In this document: piece after piece, positions 1-5,768 of the stretch
How the letters are laid out: each line of letters begins with the position of its first letter
Position numbering within the stretch: position 1 is the first letter of the stretch
Origin: OMOG01 sp041485845
Lineage (GTDB): Bacteria > Acidobacteriota > Terriglobia > Bryobacterales > Bryobacteraceae
Length of the DNA: 12,915 nt
Assembly: GCA_041485845.1 (NCBI GenBank)
Contig: JBGPKH010000206.1
Span: 1 to 12,915, forward strand
Reading direction: 5' to 3'
Program-made: the position numbers and the translations under genes
The notes under the pieces: model-generated
Database searches by the model: none
Seen by the model: only the letters and a program-made list of their open reading frames with translations
Told to the model about the DNA's origin: nothing

Positions 1-505
1 CCGCGCGCACCACGTTTTCCATCACAATCAGGTCGCTGGGCTGCGTGACCGCGTAGTAAGGTTCCGCGGTGACCACCAACCCGAACACCTGCAGCTCCGT
101 GGTTACGTTCAGCTTGCTCTTGGTCCCATTCAGGAGGACCTCACCCAGGTTGGCCGTGCGGCCTTCGGGGGTGATAGCCCACAACACATAAGTGAGGTAT
201 TCGGCTCCGTTTCTTGTCGCCGGCTGCAGATCGTCGAATTCCACCTCGATCTCGATGTAGCCCTGCTTGCTCTCGACTTTGGCCTCGCCACGAGCCTTTG
301 GGAGAAGCTCAGTTCCTCGGAAATCGATCTTCGTCGCACCGCTGCGGTGCTGGTAATTAACTGCCTTCGCGGTCCGCGATATTACGGTCACGCGGTAAAT
401 GGGCGTCACGCCGGCTGCCATCCGGGTCGCATTCTCGCTCTGCTTCTGCGGCTCCTGGGCCGATAGAACTCCGCATACCATGAGGCATGCGCCGATAAGT
501 TTCAT
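1..505 (-). CDS. Secreted protein, OmpA-family-like N-terminal region (partial, runs off left edge)
   Basis: 168 codons are visible with no stop; the C-terminus lies beyond the left edge. The frame starts at an ATG preceded by AAGGTG (512-517) six bases upstream. Residues 1-17 form a signal peptide (basic Lys2, hydrophobic core, cleavage probably after the LSAQ stretch). The rest is a soluble, beta-rich segment: IYRVTVISRTAKAVNY, then KIDFRGTELLPKARGEAKVE, then EYLTYVLWAITPEGRTANLG, ending in a TELQVFGLVVTAEPYYAVTQ-like stretch. From memory, acidobacterial proteins with this conserved segment continue through a long Ala/Gln/Glu coiled coil into a C-terminal OmpA peptidoglycan-binding domain, so an envelope-anchoring role is likely. 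The OmpA domain itself is not in view, so that part is inference. The gene lies 31 nt downstream of the SYLF gene on the same strand, so co-transcription is possible. Confidence 0.8.
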   Translation of the reverse strand, partial: MKLIGACLMVCGVLSAQEPQKQSENATRMAAGVTPIYRVTVISRTAKAVNYQHRSGATKIDFRGTELLPKARGEAKVESKQGYIEIEVEFDDLQPATRNGAEYLTYVLWAITPEGRTANLGEVLLNGTKSKLNVTTELQVFGLVVTAEPYYAVTQPSDLIVMENVVRA

Positions 506-536
506 TTGGGTCACCTTGGGTTTCTTTCTCGTCAGA

Positions 537-1235
537 TTATTGGCTGGAGCCAGTTGGCGTACTCGTGCGCTCTCGCGCCGAGTGCTTGTTCAGTAGCGCA
601 ATCAGTTTCGCGGCCGCCTTGGGCGTACGCACCGGCGTGGTCACAATCTCCCGGTTCTCCAGCCTTTTGCCGTAGAGTGTGGCATTATCGTCCAGATCTT
701 GCCGCAGGGTGGCGCCTTCCAGAGCGAGGCCGGCAAACAGTCCCTGGGATCGCGACCACGAGAGAATCTCGGCGTGCATCTGGGCGTCGGTTTGAGCCGT
801 CGCCGTGCGTCCCACGGGCCCGGCGGCAACTGAGCCTTCCGCGCCTAGAGTGAATTTGCTGGAAAGCAGTTTGCCGGCCCCCCGCTCGCTCATCACAAGC
901 ATGATCAAGTCCGTCGTAGAGCCGCCGATCTGGAAGCCTACGCTGCCGCCCTCGATGCGGACCGTGCCCGGCGCCGACCAGCCGGCTCCGCTCTTATTCC
1001 GGCACGACAAGTAACCTTTTCCATACTTGCCGCCAACCACGAAAGCTGCGGTCTTAAGTCCCGGAACGATGACGATGCAGTGAGCATTTTCGAACAGTTC
1101 TTGTGGAATGCCTTTATCCGGCGCCGCCATGATCTCCGCGAACACCGCGGTGGCTTCGTCCAGCCGCTTTACGGCTTCGTTGCCTTGGGCCAGCAGGGGC
1201 GCAATCGCCAGAGTAGCCGCCAGTATCATTCGCAT
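537..1235 (-). CDS. Secreted SYLF-domain (Ysc84/DUF500-type) lipid-binding protein
   Basis: 232 residues. The frame stays open upstream to 1286, but ATG 1235 is preferred because GAGG lies six bases upstream and it gives a clean signal peptide (MRMILAATLAIAPLLAQ); ATG 1229 is an alternative. The mature part carries SYLF hallmarks: residues 30-60 with an FAEIM helix and the phrase ENAHCIVIVPGL, a glycine-rich core at 64-76 (FVVGGKYGKGYLS), GW-SAP at 86-89, then VGFQIGGSTTDLIMLVM (99-115) and a TLGAEGSVAAGPVGR segment (129-143), with an LFAGLALEGATL motif at 166-177. SYLF proteins bind phosphoinositides in eukaryotes; bacterial members are usually exported and of unknown exact role. The C-terminal ~30 residues are a Lys/Arg/Thr/Ser-rich tail without a domain. 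It ends 31 nt before the OmpA-like gene on the same strand. Confidence 0.9.
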   Translation of the reverse strand: MRMILAATLAIAPLLAQGNEAVKRLDEATAVFAEIMAAPDKGIPQELFENAHCIVIVPGLKTAAFVVGGKYGKGYLSCRNKSGAGWSAPGTVRIEGGSVGFQIGGSTTDLIMLVMSERGAGKLLSSKFTLGAEGSVAAGPVGRTATAQTDAQMHAEILSWSRSQGLFAGLALEGATLRQDLDDNATLYGKRLENREIVTTPVRTPKAAAKLIALLNKHSARERTSTPTGSSQ

Positions 1236-1641
1236 TATTGACCTCTTCGGTCGACCCGGTGAACCCCGCAGGGCTTTGGGCGACACTTTCCTGGTGCACG
1301 AGTCGCACCAACTTCGTCTTTTGTTGAGCCGATTCGCTGGGGGATACGTTTCGGCGCTGGTTTCGCGCGAAGACGCCGCCGACTAGTGACCACTTATGGT
1401 CAGGTGACGAGGCGCGGTCAGAGTCCTTGGAGCGCTCGAAGATGCCTGGCAGCCCGTGGCATTCAGCCTGCCGGGACTTTTGTCGCGGGCTCTCAGGCGG
1501 CTCTTAGGCCGCTGCGCAGCTTGCCGCGGGTAGGCAGCGGGCAACGCGGCTGCGGCAGGGCCGGGCGCCGTGGCAGTCCATCTAGAGGTGACCGGTTAGG
1601 CGCTTCCACGAACCGGAGAAGTGAGGTCAGCTGGAGAGTTT
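1236..1641. other. Intergenic gap with no convincing gene
   Basis: 406 nt between two minus-strand genes. Both strands hold only Arg/Gly/Ala-rich open frames without ribosome binding sites or recognisable protein features. One perfect small hairpin is seen (TGACCA at 1387-1392, TGGTCA at 1397-1402, loop CTTA), which could be an operator or merely chance. A GC-rich, imperfectly self-complementary stretch lies at about 1505-1560 and might help end transcription of the 1642-2034 gene, but there is no T tract. No tRNA-like cloverleaf was found. Confidence 0.5.
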
Positions 1642-2034
1642 TCACAGCTTTTCGATCAGCAGATTGCGGATCTCGCTGTCGCTGAACATGCCATCGGTAT
1701 GCAAAGCATACGCGCAGTGCATTTCGAGCACGCCGCCGCCGAACGCGAGACTCATCTCGCCCTTGCTCTTCACGTTCTTGAGCTTGATCTGCTTGAGGCC
1801 GTCGCGAACTGCCTCCTGCCCCAATTCGTCCTGGCAGATCACCCGCAAGGCCATGTTTAGGCGATGGCACGAAATGTTGTCGATGAAGTTGAGCGCTTCC
1901 ATGTCGTCTTTGAGGCTGTCCCAGTCCACCTCATAGGGGATCGGCGCTCCGCAAATCTCCTGGATCTCTTTGACCCGCTCCGGAAACGTGGTTTCTTGAA
2001 GTTCCTTAATCTTCCGCCGTTCGTTCAAGCCCAT
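1642..2034 (-). CDS. Hypothetical soluble protein, 130 residues
   Basis: I do not recognise this family. The product starts with a charged helix (MGLNERRKIKELQETTFPER), followed by a WD-containing acidic segment at about 38-48, a helical CHRLNMALRVICQDELGQEA stretch, a Lys-rich link (KQIKLKNVKSKGE) and a C-terminal FGGGVLEMHCAYALHTDG segment. There are no membrane spans or signal peptide, so it should be cytoplasmic. No Shine-Dalgarno sequence precedes ATG 2034; instead an extended -10 box lies eight bases away, suggesting a leaderless transcript. Non-repetitive composition and a codon pattern like its neighbours support a real gene. It is divergent from the AAA+ ATPase with only 94 nt between start codons, so the two may share control or function; that link is inference. 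Confidence 0.75.
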   Translation of the reverse strand: MGLNERRKIKELQETTFPERVKEIQEICGAPIPYEVDWDSLKDDMEALNFIDNISCHRLNMALRVICQDELGQEAVRDGLKQIKLKNVKSKGEMSLAFGGGVLEMHCAYALHTDGMFSDSEIRNLLIEKL

Positions 2035-2042
2035 CGAGAACC

Positions 2043-2051
2043 ATTATCACA
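2043..2051 (-). promoter_or_regulatory. Extended -10 promoter element for the 1642-2034 gene
   Basis: Read on the minus strand this is TGTGATAAT: a TGn extension followed by GATAAT, five of six matches to TATAAT. No good -35 hexamer lies 16-18 bases upstream, which fits an extended -10 promoter. Transcription would begin about seven bases downstream, almost at the ATG, consistent with the missing ribosome binding site. Confidence 0.4.
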
Positions 2052-2128
2052 GATCTTTACAAAGAAACTGAACAACGTTTACGCAGCCACTGAGTGCCGT
2101 GCGTCCAAGGCAGTGGAGGGGAACTCAG

Positions 2129-3229
2129 ATGACTGGGCCAAAAATGATGTTGGATCCCACGAAAATGGGCCTGGAAGGGGAGATGCTCGAAAGCGACCTG
2201 CGCAAGCGGATTGTCGGCCAGGACGAAGCAATCCGGCAGATCGTCGACATGTACCAGACCTACGTTGCCGGTATGTGCCCTCCGGGAAGACCGGTGGGGA
2301 GCCTTCTCTTCCTCGGGCCGACCGGCTCCGGAAAAACGCGAACCGTGGAAGCCCTGGCGGAAAGCCTGGTCGGCGATCCGCGCGCCGTGATCAAGATCGA
2401 CTGCGCGGAGTTTCAGCACAGTCACGAGATCGCCAAACTGGTCGGCTCCCCTCCCGGATACCTGGGACATCGCGAGACGCATCCCATACTCAGCCAGGAA
2501 GCGCTCAACCTGTTTCACACCGAAGACGTCAAGCTGAGCTTCGTGCTCTTCGACGAAATCGAAAAGGCCAGCGATGCCGTGTGGAACCTGCTGCTGGGCA
2601 TCCTCGACAAAGCCACGCTGACTCTGGGGGACAACCGTCGCGTGGACTTCTCGCGGGCGATGATCTTCCTGACCAGCAACCTGGGCGCCGCGGAGATGAA
2701 CTCGATCCTGCGGCCCAATCTCGGCTTTGCCGCGCGCCGGCCGGAACGCGAACCCTCCGGTATCTTGGATGAAAAACTGACCGAGAAAGTCTCGCGCGCC
2801 GGCGTGGAAGCGGCGCGGCGCAACTTCACGCCCGAGTTCATGAACCGGATAGACCGCACCGTGGTCTTCAAACCATTGGGCGCGCCCGAACTGCGTCGCA
2901 TTCTCGATCTGGAGTTGCAGTCGGTGCAGGACCGCGTCATGCGCGCCTCCGGCTCCAACTCCATGACGTTCACGGTCAACGACGGCGCCAAGGACTTCCT
3001 CCTGAAAGAAGGCGCCGACGAGCGTTACGGCGCGCGTCACCTGAAGCGCGCCGTGGAACGTAACCTGGTTCAGCCCATGGCGAATATCATAGCGACCGGC
3101 CAGGCCCAGAGTGGCGATCGGCTAATCGTAGACTTCGACCCGGAGAGATTGCGGCTGGTGTTTCTCAGGGAGTCTCGGGAAGCGGCGCCGCAGGTGGGGA
3201 TCGCCGCCGGACAAACCGCCGCGGCCTGA
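2129..3229 (+). CDS. AAA+ ATPase, ClpB/ClpA D2-type, single ring domain
   Basis: 366 residues. ATG 2129 is chosen over GTG 2099 because GGAGGGG (2115-2121) sits seven bases before it. Motifs in order: RIVGQDEAI (28-36), the entry signature of Clp D2 modules; Walker A GPTGSGKT (63-70); pore loop GYLG (110-113, in place of the usual GYVG); Walker B VLFDEIEKA (139-147); sensor 1 TSN (182-184); arginine finger region MNRIDR (238-243); C-terminal small domain with sensor 2 GAR (301-303). All ATPase residues are intact, so it should hydrolyse ATP and thread or remodel proteins as a hexamer. Unlike ClpB (about 860 residues, two rings, N-domain and coiled coil), only the D2 part is present, preceded by about 28 residues. 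No ClpP-binding IGF/IGL loop is evident. The tail (about 347-366) is Ala-rich and probably disordered. Substrate is unknown; the divergent 130-residue protein is a possible partner. Confidence 0.9.
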   Translation: MTGPKMMLDPTKMGLEGEMLESDLRKRIVGQDEAIRQIVDMYQTYVAGMCPPGRPVGSLLFLGPTGSGKTRTVEALAESLVGDPRAVIKIDCAEFQHSHEIAKLVGSPPGYLGHRETHPILSQEALNLFHTEDVKLSFVLFDEIEKASDAVWNLLLGILDKATLTLGDNRRVDFSRAMIFLTSNLGAAEMNSILRPNLGFAARRPEREPSGILDEKLTEKVSRAGVEAARRNFTPEFMNRIDRTVVFKPLGAPELRRILDLELQSVQDRVMRASGSNSMTFTVNDGAKDFLLKEGADERYGARHLKRAVERNLVQPMANIIATGQAQSGDRLIVDFDPERLRLVFLRESREAAPQVGIAAGQTAAA

Positions 3230-3234
3230 AGGTG

Positions 3235-3254
3235 GGACAGGCCTGGGCCTGTCC
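3235..3254. repeat. Perfect palindrome after the AAA+ gene
   Basis: GGACAGGCC (3235-3243) and GGCCTGTCC (3246-3254) are perfect inverted copies around TG. The element starts five bases after the ATPase stop codon. In RNA it would form a strong hairpin, but no T run follows, so it is not a textbook intrinsic terminator. Its shape resembles short dispersed palindromes I recall between genes in Solibacter-type genomes; that resemblance is from memory only. Confidence 0.5.
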
Positions 3255-3307
3255 AATGCCGACGGTGTTCCGCCCGCCACAGGAATGAAGACTTCTTCTG
3301 AGACCCC

Positions 3308-3336
3308 TTGAAATACAGATCTCCGCACCTTATAGT
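3308..3336 (+). promoter_or_regulatory. Sigma70-type promoter upstream of the lipoprotein gene
   Basis: TTGAAA (3308-3313), a 17-nt spacer and TATAGT (3331-3336), with five of six matches in each hexamer. Transcription would start near 3343, leaving a leader of about 140 nt before GTG 3484. The leader contains a small hairpin, GCCGTC/GACGGC at 3424-3429 and 3437-3442, and no obvious reading frame. Confidence 0.5.
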
Positions 3337-3483
3337 ACGAGTGGGGCCCAATGGGACTCCCAGCCGGCTTGGCTGATCACCGGCAGCCTTGGCTTGTGGC
3401 ATCGCTGAACGCTGGTATCGACCGCCGTCGCAACGAGACGGCCGGGCACCGCGCCTCAGATCCGGAAGCATAGGAGGTGTTTC

Positions 3484-4320
3484 GTGCGAACCCCATCGCT
3501 TCTCCTGGGTGCCCTGTTGCTTGCCCTGACAGCCACGTCTTGCTCTACAGGGCCTGCGCCGCCGAGACCCGGCACTCCCGCCTTTTACTGGAACGCCGCT
3601 AAAGACGCCTATCGTACCGGCGACTATCAGAAAACCGACACCGACCTGGCGGAGATCGTGCGCACCGACAACGAGTTTGCCGCCCGCGCGCGGGCCTGGA
3701 GCATGGTGATCTCCGCCGGCCTGGCGCAGGGATTCTCACAACTGGCCGACAGCTTCGAAGCCGGGGCCCGCGCCAACCGGGCCAATCCGATGCCGTTCCG
3801 GAAGCAGGTCACCACTCTGCGCAGCTTCGCCAGCGCGGCCGACATGCAAATGGCGCAGACCGCCCACACCTTCCTGGAAAAAGACAAGGACCCGAATGTG
3901 CTGCTGGCGTTCGAATATCCCAGCGGGTCGGCGGCGGAACCCGGTTCGCTGAAAAAGGTGGCCGGCGGCATCCTCATACAGGACTCCGAGCGCGATTCGT
4001 TGCAGGCCGCGATGTTGCAGCGCGGTGTGCTGCTCAGCCTTTGCCGGCTCTCCGGCAACCCCGACGACGCCGCCAAGACCCTGGAGAAATTCAAGGCGGC
4101 TGAAGTCCGCGTGCCGCGCGACGTGTTTCTCTTCGCCGTCGCCAAGACCCTTCAGGAGCATTTGGAGTTGTTCGGATCCAGCAAGCTGGACCAGCCGACT
4201 CGCCTCAAAGCGTTGTCCCAGGAGGCACTGGAGGCGCTGCATTCGATCCCCGAGACCAAAGAGACGAAAGCGCTCGCCGCCAAGATCCAGAGCAGCCTGA
4301 AGAAGACCAAGGGCACTTAG
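3484..4320 (+). CDS. Lipoprotein, helical repeat (TPR-like) type
   Basis: 278 residues with a GTG start; AGGAGGTG (3472-3479) lies four bases upstream, making the start secure. The N-terminus is a lipoprotein signal: short basic region, LLLGALLLALTA core and ATSC with lipidated Cys20, followed by a Pro-rich linker. The remainder is almost wholly helical; FYWNAAKDAYRTGDYQKTDT at about 34-53 resembles a TPR helix pair, and later Ala/Leu-rich helices continue to the Lys-rich C-terminus. No catalytic motif is seen. TPR-like lipoproteins typically scaffold envelope protein complexes, but no partner is obvious here. A promoter lies about 150 nt upstream, so it is probably transcribed separately from the ATPase gene. 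I do not recognise a specific family. Confidence 0.85.
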   Translation: MRTPSLLLGALLLALTATSCSTGPAPPRPGTPAFYWNAAKDAYRTGDYQKTDTDLAEIVRTDNEFAARARAWSMVISAGLAQGFSQLADSFEAGARANRANPMPFRKQVTTLRSFASAADMQMAQTAHTFLEKDKDPNVLLAFEYPSGSAAEPGSLKKVAGGILIQDSERDSLQAAMLQRGVLLSLCRLSGNPDDAAKTLEKFKAAEVRVPRDVFLFAVAKTLQEHLELFGSSKLDQPTRLKALSQEALEALHSIPETKETKALAAKIQSSLKKTKGT

Positions 4321-4433
4321 CCGCCGGAGACCGTTTATTGACGCGCGCGGCCCGGTGATCGGCAGCTTGCCGAGCCGCGACCGTGAGGAGGCGGATCTGC
4401 TACGAGCTGCTACTCGCCGAAAGGAGGCTGGAA

Positions 4434-4667
4434 ATGACAACCCAGGAGCAGGCCTTGAGGGCCTACTACGGCTCTATGGCGGATGCGGACCTCCTGCGGA
4501 CCGCGGTCCACAAGGATTCCTACATTGAGCTCGCTCAGAAGCTCATGACCGAGGAGATCGGAAAACGGCACCTGTCGATGCCGTCCGAGGAATCTCTCGC
4601 CGGCCGGCTTCCATCGCCCAACGTCTTCGCAAGGTTGGCGAAAAAGCTGGGCCATCAGTCACATTGA
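4434..4667 (+). CDS. Small soluble protein of unknown function, 77 residues
   Basis: ATG 4434 is preceded by AAGGAGG (4421-4427) six bases upstream; an upstream in-frame start at 4383 lacks such a site. The first half, with YYGSMADADLLRTAV at 11-25 and LAQKLMTEEIGKRHL at 34-48, resembles short acidobacterial segments of the form 'M-D-x-E-L-L ... A-x-x-x-L-x-x-E-L-x-x-R-x-L', a three-helix pattern of unknown role seen alone or before membrane spans. The second half is polar with no membrane segment. The gap from the lipoprotein gene (113 nt) contains a small hairpin TCGGCA/TGCCGA at 4359-4373, a weak transcription-stop candidate. It converges with the cytochrome gene 44 nt away. Confidence 0.75.
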   Translation: MTTQEQALRAYYGSMADADLLRTAVHKDSYIELAQKLMTEEIGKRHLSMPSEESLAGRLPSPNVFARLAKKLGHQSH

Positions 4668-4711
4668 GAGACGCGGCCCGTCCGCCGCGCACCTGTCTGC
4701 TGCCGGGCGCG

Positions 4712-5164
4712 TCAGTGGTACGTGTATTCCGGCGGCACCGGCCGAACCGTGTAATGCGCCTGGAGAAAGGCCACGATATCGGTCAACTGCCTCACCGTCA
4801 TCTGGCTGGCGTAGTGCGGCATGCGCGACTGGCCGCCGCTCGCGATCTGGTCCTTGGGATACGGGCCGAGCCGGTACGAAGGATCGATCGCTTCGGTCAC
4901 CAGAAATGCGTCGGTCAATCTCTTATCCACTGTGCCGCCGAGGACCACCGGAACCGGCGGCTGAGCGGTGGGACGTGGCAGGTCCACACCCGCCACCTCG
5001 TGGCACGAGTTGCAGCCAAGCGTTATGAAGGCGACTTTACCCCGTTCCGCATCGCCATCCACGGGCAGGTGAAAGGCTGCGTTGGAGTGCCGCGCATTGC
5101 ATGCCACGGCGGATACCAGCAGGGGTGCAAGTGCCAGGAATTTCGCGGACCTGAAATGTTTCAT
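4712..5164 (-). CDS. Lipoprotein c-type cytochrome (monohaem)
   Basis: 150 residues. AAGGAGG lies seven bases before the ATG. The signal ends in SAVAC, so Cys22 is a probable lipidation site tethering the protein to a membrane on the periplasmic side. Residues 39-60 contain the haem c attachment motif CNSCH (Cys51, Cys54, His55) within the usual RGKVAFITLGC helix. The distal Met ligand is most likely Met115 (SRMPHY) or Met122, followed by the family's C-terminal helix MTVRQLTDIVAFLQAHY (122-138). The protein is therefore a small class I-like electron carrier, of the kind that serves oxidases or dehydrogenases. No redox partner is encoded in the window, and the gene seems to be transcribed alone. 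About 30 residues separate anchor and haem domain. Confidence 0.92.
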   Translation of the reverse strand: MKHFRSAKFLALAPLLVSAVACNARHSNAAFHLPVDGDAERGKVAFITLGCNSCHEVAGVDLPRPTAQPPVPVVLGGTVDKRLTDAFLVTEAIDPSYRLGPYPKDQIASGGQSRMPHYASQMTVRQLTDIVAFLQAHYTVRPVPPEYTYH

Positions 5165-5275
5165 TCCAAGACCTCCTTGGCGATCCGAGAAAGCTCTAAC
5201 TCCATTTTAAGGCCAAATCGCCTAAATCATACCTGAATATCTGTAAACGGAGCCGCGATCGTCAGGGAGGTCCCG

Positions 5276-5404
5276 ATGGGCCGCGGCGGCCCACCAAAGG
5301 GCATGAAGACGCGGCCGGTGCGGGCTGGGTATTTTCGCCGGTTCTTCGCTGCGTCTTCAACCGAGTTCCGCATGGGCCTGCGGCCCACCAAAGGCAATGA
5401 AAAA
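5276..5404. repeat. Two copies of a palindromic intergenic repeat unit
   Basis: A unit ATGGGCC-n-CGGCCCACCAAAGG begins at 5276 and again at 5372, 96 bases apart. Each copy holds an inner palindrome (GGGCCG/CGGCCC in the first, GGGCC-TGC-GGCCC in the second) and is followed by GCATGAA or CAATGAA. Between the copies lies a further inverted pair, GAAGACGC (5305-5312) and GCGTCTTC (5351-5358). This looks like two members of a dispersed REP-like family. No transposase is nearby. Confidence 0.6.
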
Positions 5405-5458
5405 CCCGCCGAGGCGAAGATATGGGGAACAAGGGGCGAACAAATGGCGGGTTTTTCA
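5398..5458. repeat. 13-bp perfect inverted repeat
   Basis: TGAAAAACCCGCC (5398-5410) and GGCGGGTTTTTCA (5446-5458) are exact inverted copies separated by 35 nt. The right arm ends with five T residues, so the RNA could behave as a bidirectional stop, but the loop is long for an intrinsic terminator. A short CTTCGCCAT direct duplication follows at about 5468-5486. Confidence 0.55.
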
Positions 5459-5494
5459 AGGGAGTGGCTTCGCCATACTTCGCCATTTCAGGCC

Positions 5495-5523
5495 TTGTAA
5501 TCTGGATAAACCGCTCCTAAAAT
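5495..5523 (+). promoter_or_regulatory. Sigma70-type promoter for the membrane peptide / Usp genes
   Basis: TTGTAA (5495-5500), exactly 17 nt, then TAAAAT (5518-5523); four and five of six consensus matches. Transcription would begin near 5530, about 40 nt before ATG 5571. Confidence 0.5.
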
Positions 5524-5570
5524 AAGAGTGGATAGACCGGCCGCCGCGAGTGGTGCAGGAGGTTTCGACC

Positions 5571-5717
5571 ATGTCCGGGGTACTTCGCAAGCGCAGTCAT
5601 AGGCTGGACGGCGTTCCGCACGCTGGTATCATGGGCGCTTTCTTCGCCGCCAGCCTGGTGATTCTCACGCTCCTCGCCCTCCTGGCAATCCTCGGCCACT
5701 TCTCCCCGGTACGTTGA
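5571..5717 (+). CDS. Small single-span membrane protein, 48 residues
   Basis: ATG 5571 is preceded by AGGAGG (5558-5563) seven bases upstream and by a promoter about 50 bases further up. The translated product begins with a strongly basic segment (MSGVLRKRSHRLDG), then a hydrophobic span at about residues 20-42 (IMGAFFAASLVILTLLALLA onward) and a short tail HFSPVR. The positive N-terminus predicts an N-in orientation. Good signals and clean topology argue that it is a real micro-protein even though it is short enough to be missed by gene callers. It ends 51 nt before the universal stress protein, in the same orientation, so the two are probably co-transcribed. Function unknown. Confidence 0.65.
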   Translation: MSGVLRKRSHRLDGVPHAGIMGAFFAASLVILTLLALLAILGHFSPVR

Positions 5718-5768
5718 ACCGTCCGGGACGGTGGCGGCCGCCGGCCTTGTTCTTTGGAAAGGGGTGTC

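Larger units (their letters stand above)
5165..5570. other. Repeat-rich intergenic region
   Basis: 406 nt between the divergently transcribed cytochrome gene and the small membrane protein gene. The cytochrome promoter should lie in 5185-5260, but I could not pick out a clear hexamer pair. From 5276 to 5458 the sequence is a mosaic of direct and inverted repeats (listed separately). Open frames of 74 codons occur on both strands here but follow the repeat, have no ribosome binding site and look non-coding. A promoter sits at the right end. Confidence 0.6.

Noticed and set aside
1386..1685. 99-codon plus-strand frame in the left gap
   Set aside because: Arg/Gly/Ser-rich translation, no ribosome site, and overlaps the end of the minus-strand hypothetical gene.
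2057..3040. 327-codon minus-strand frame over the AAA+ gene
   Set aside because: Antisense to a gene with intact Walker motifs and a strong ribosome binding site.
5262..5500. 74-codon open frames on both strands in the repeat block
   Set aside because: They follow the repeat structure, lack ribosome sites and have no protein-like pattern; annotated as repeats instead.
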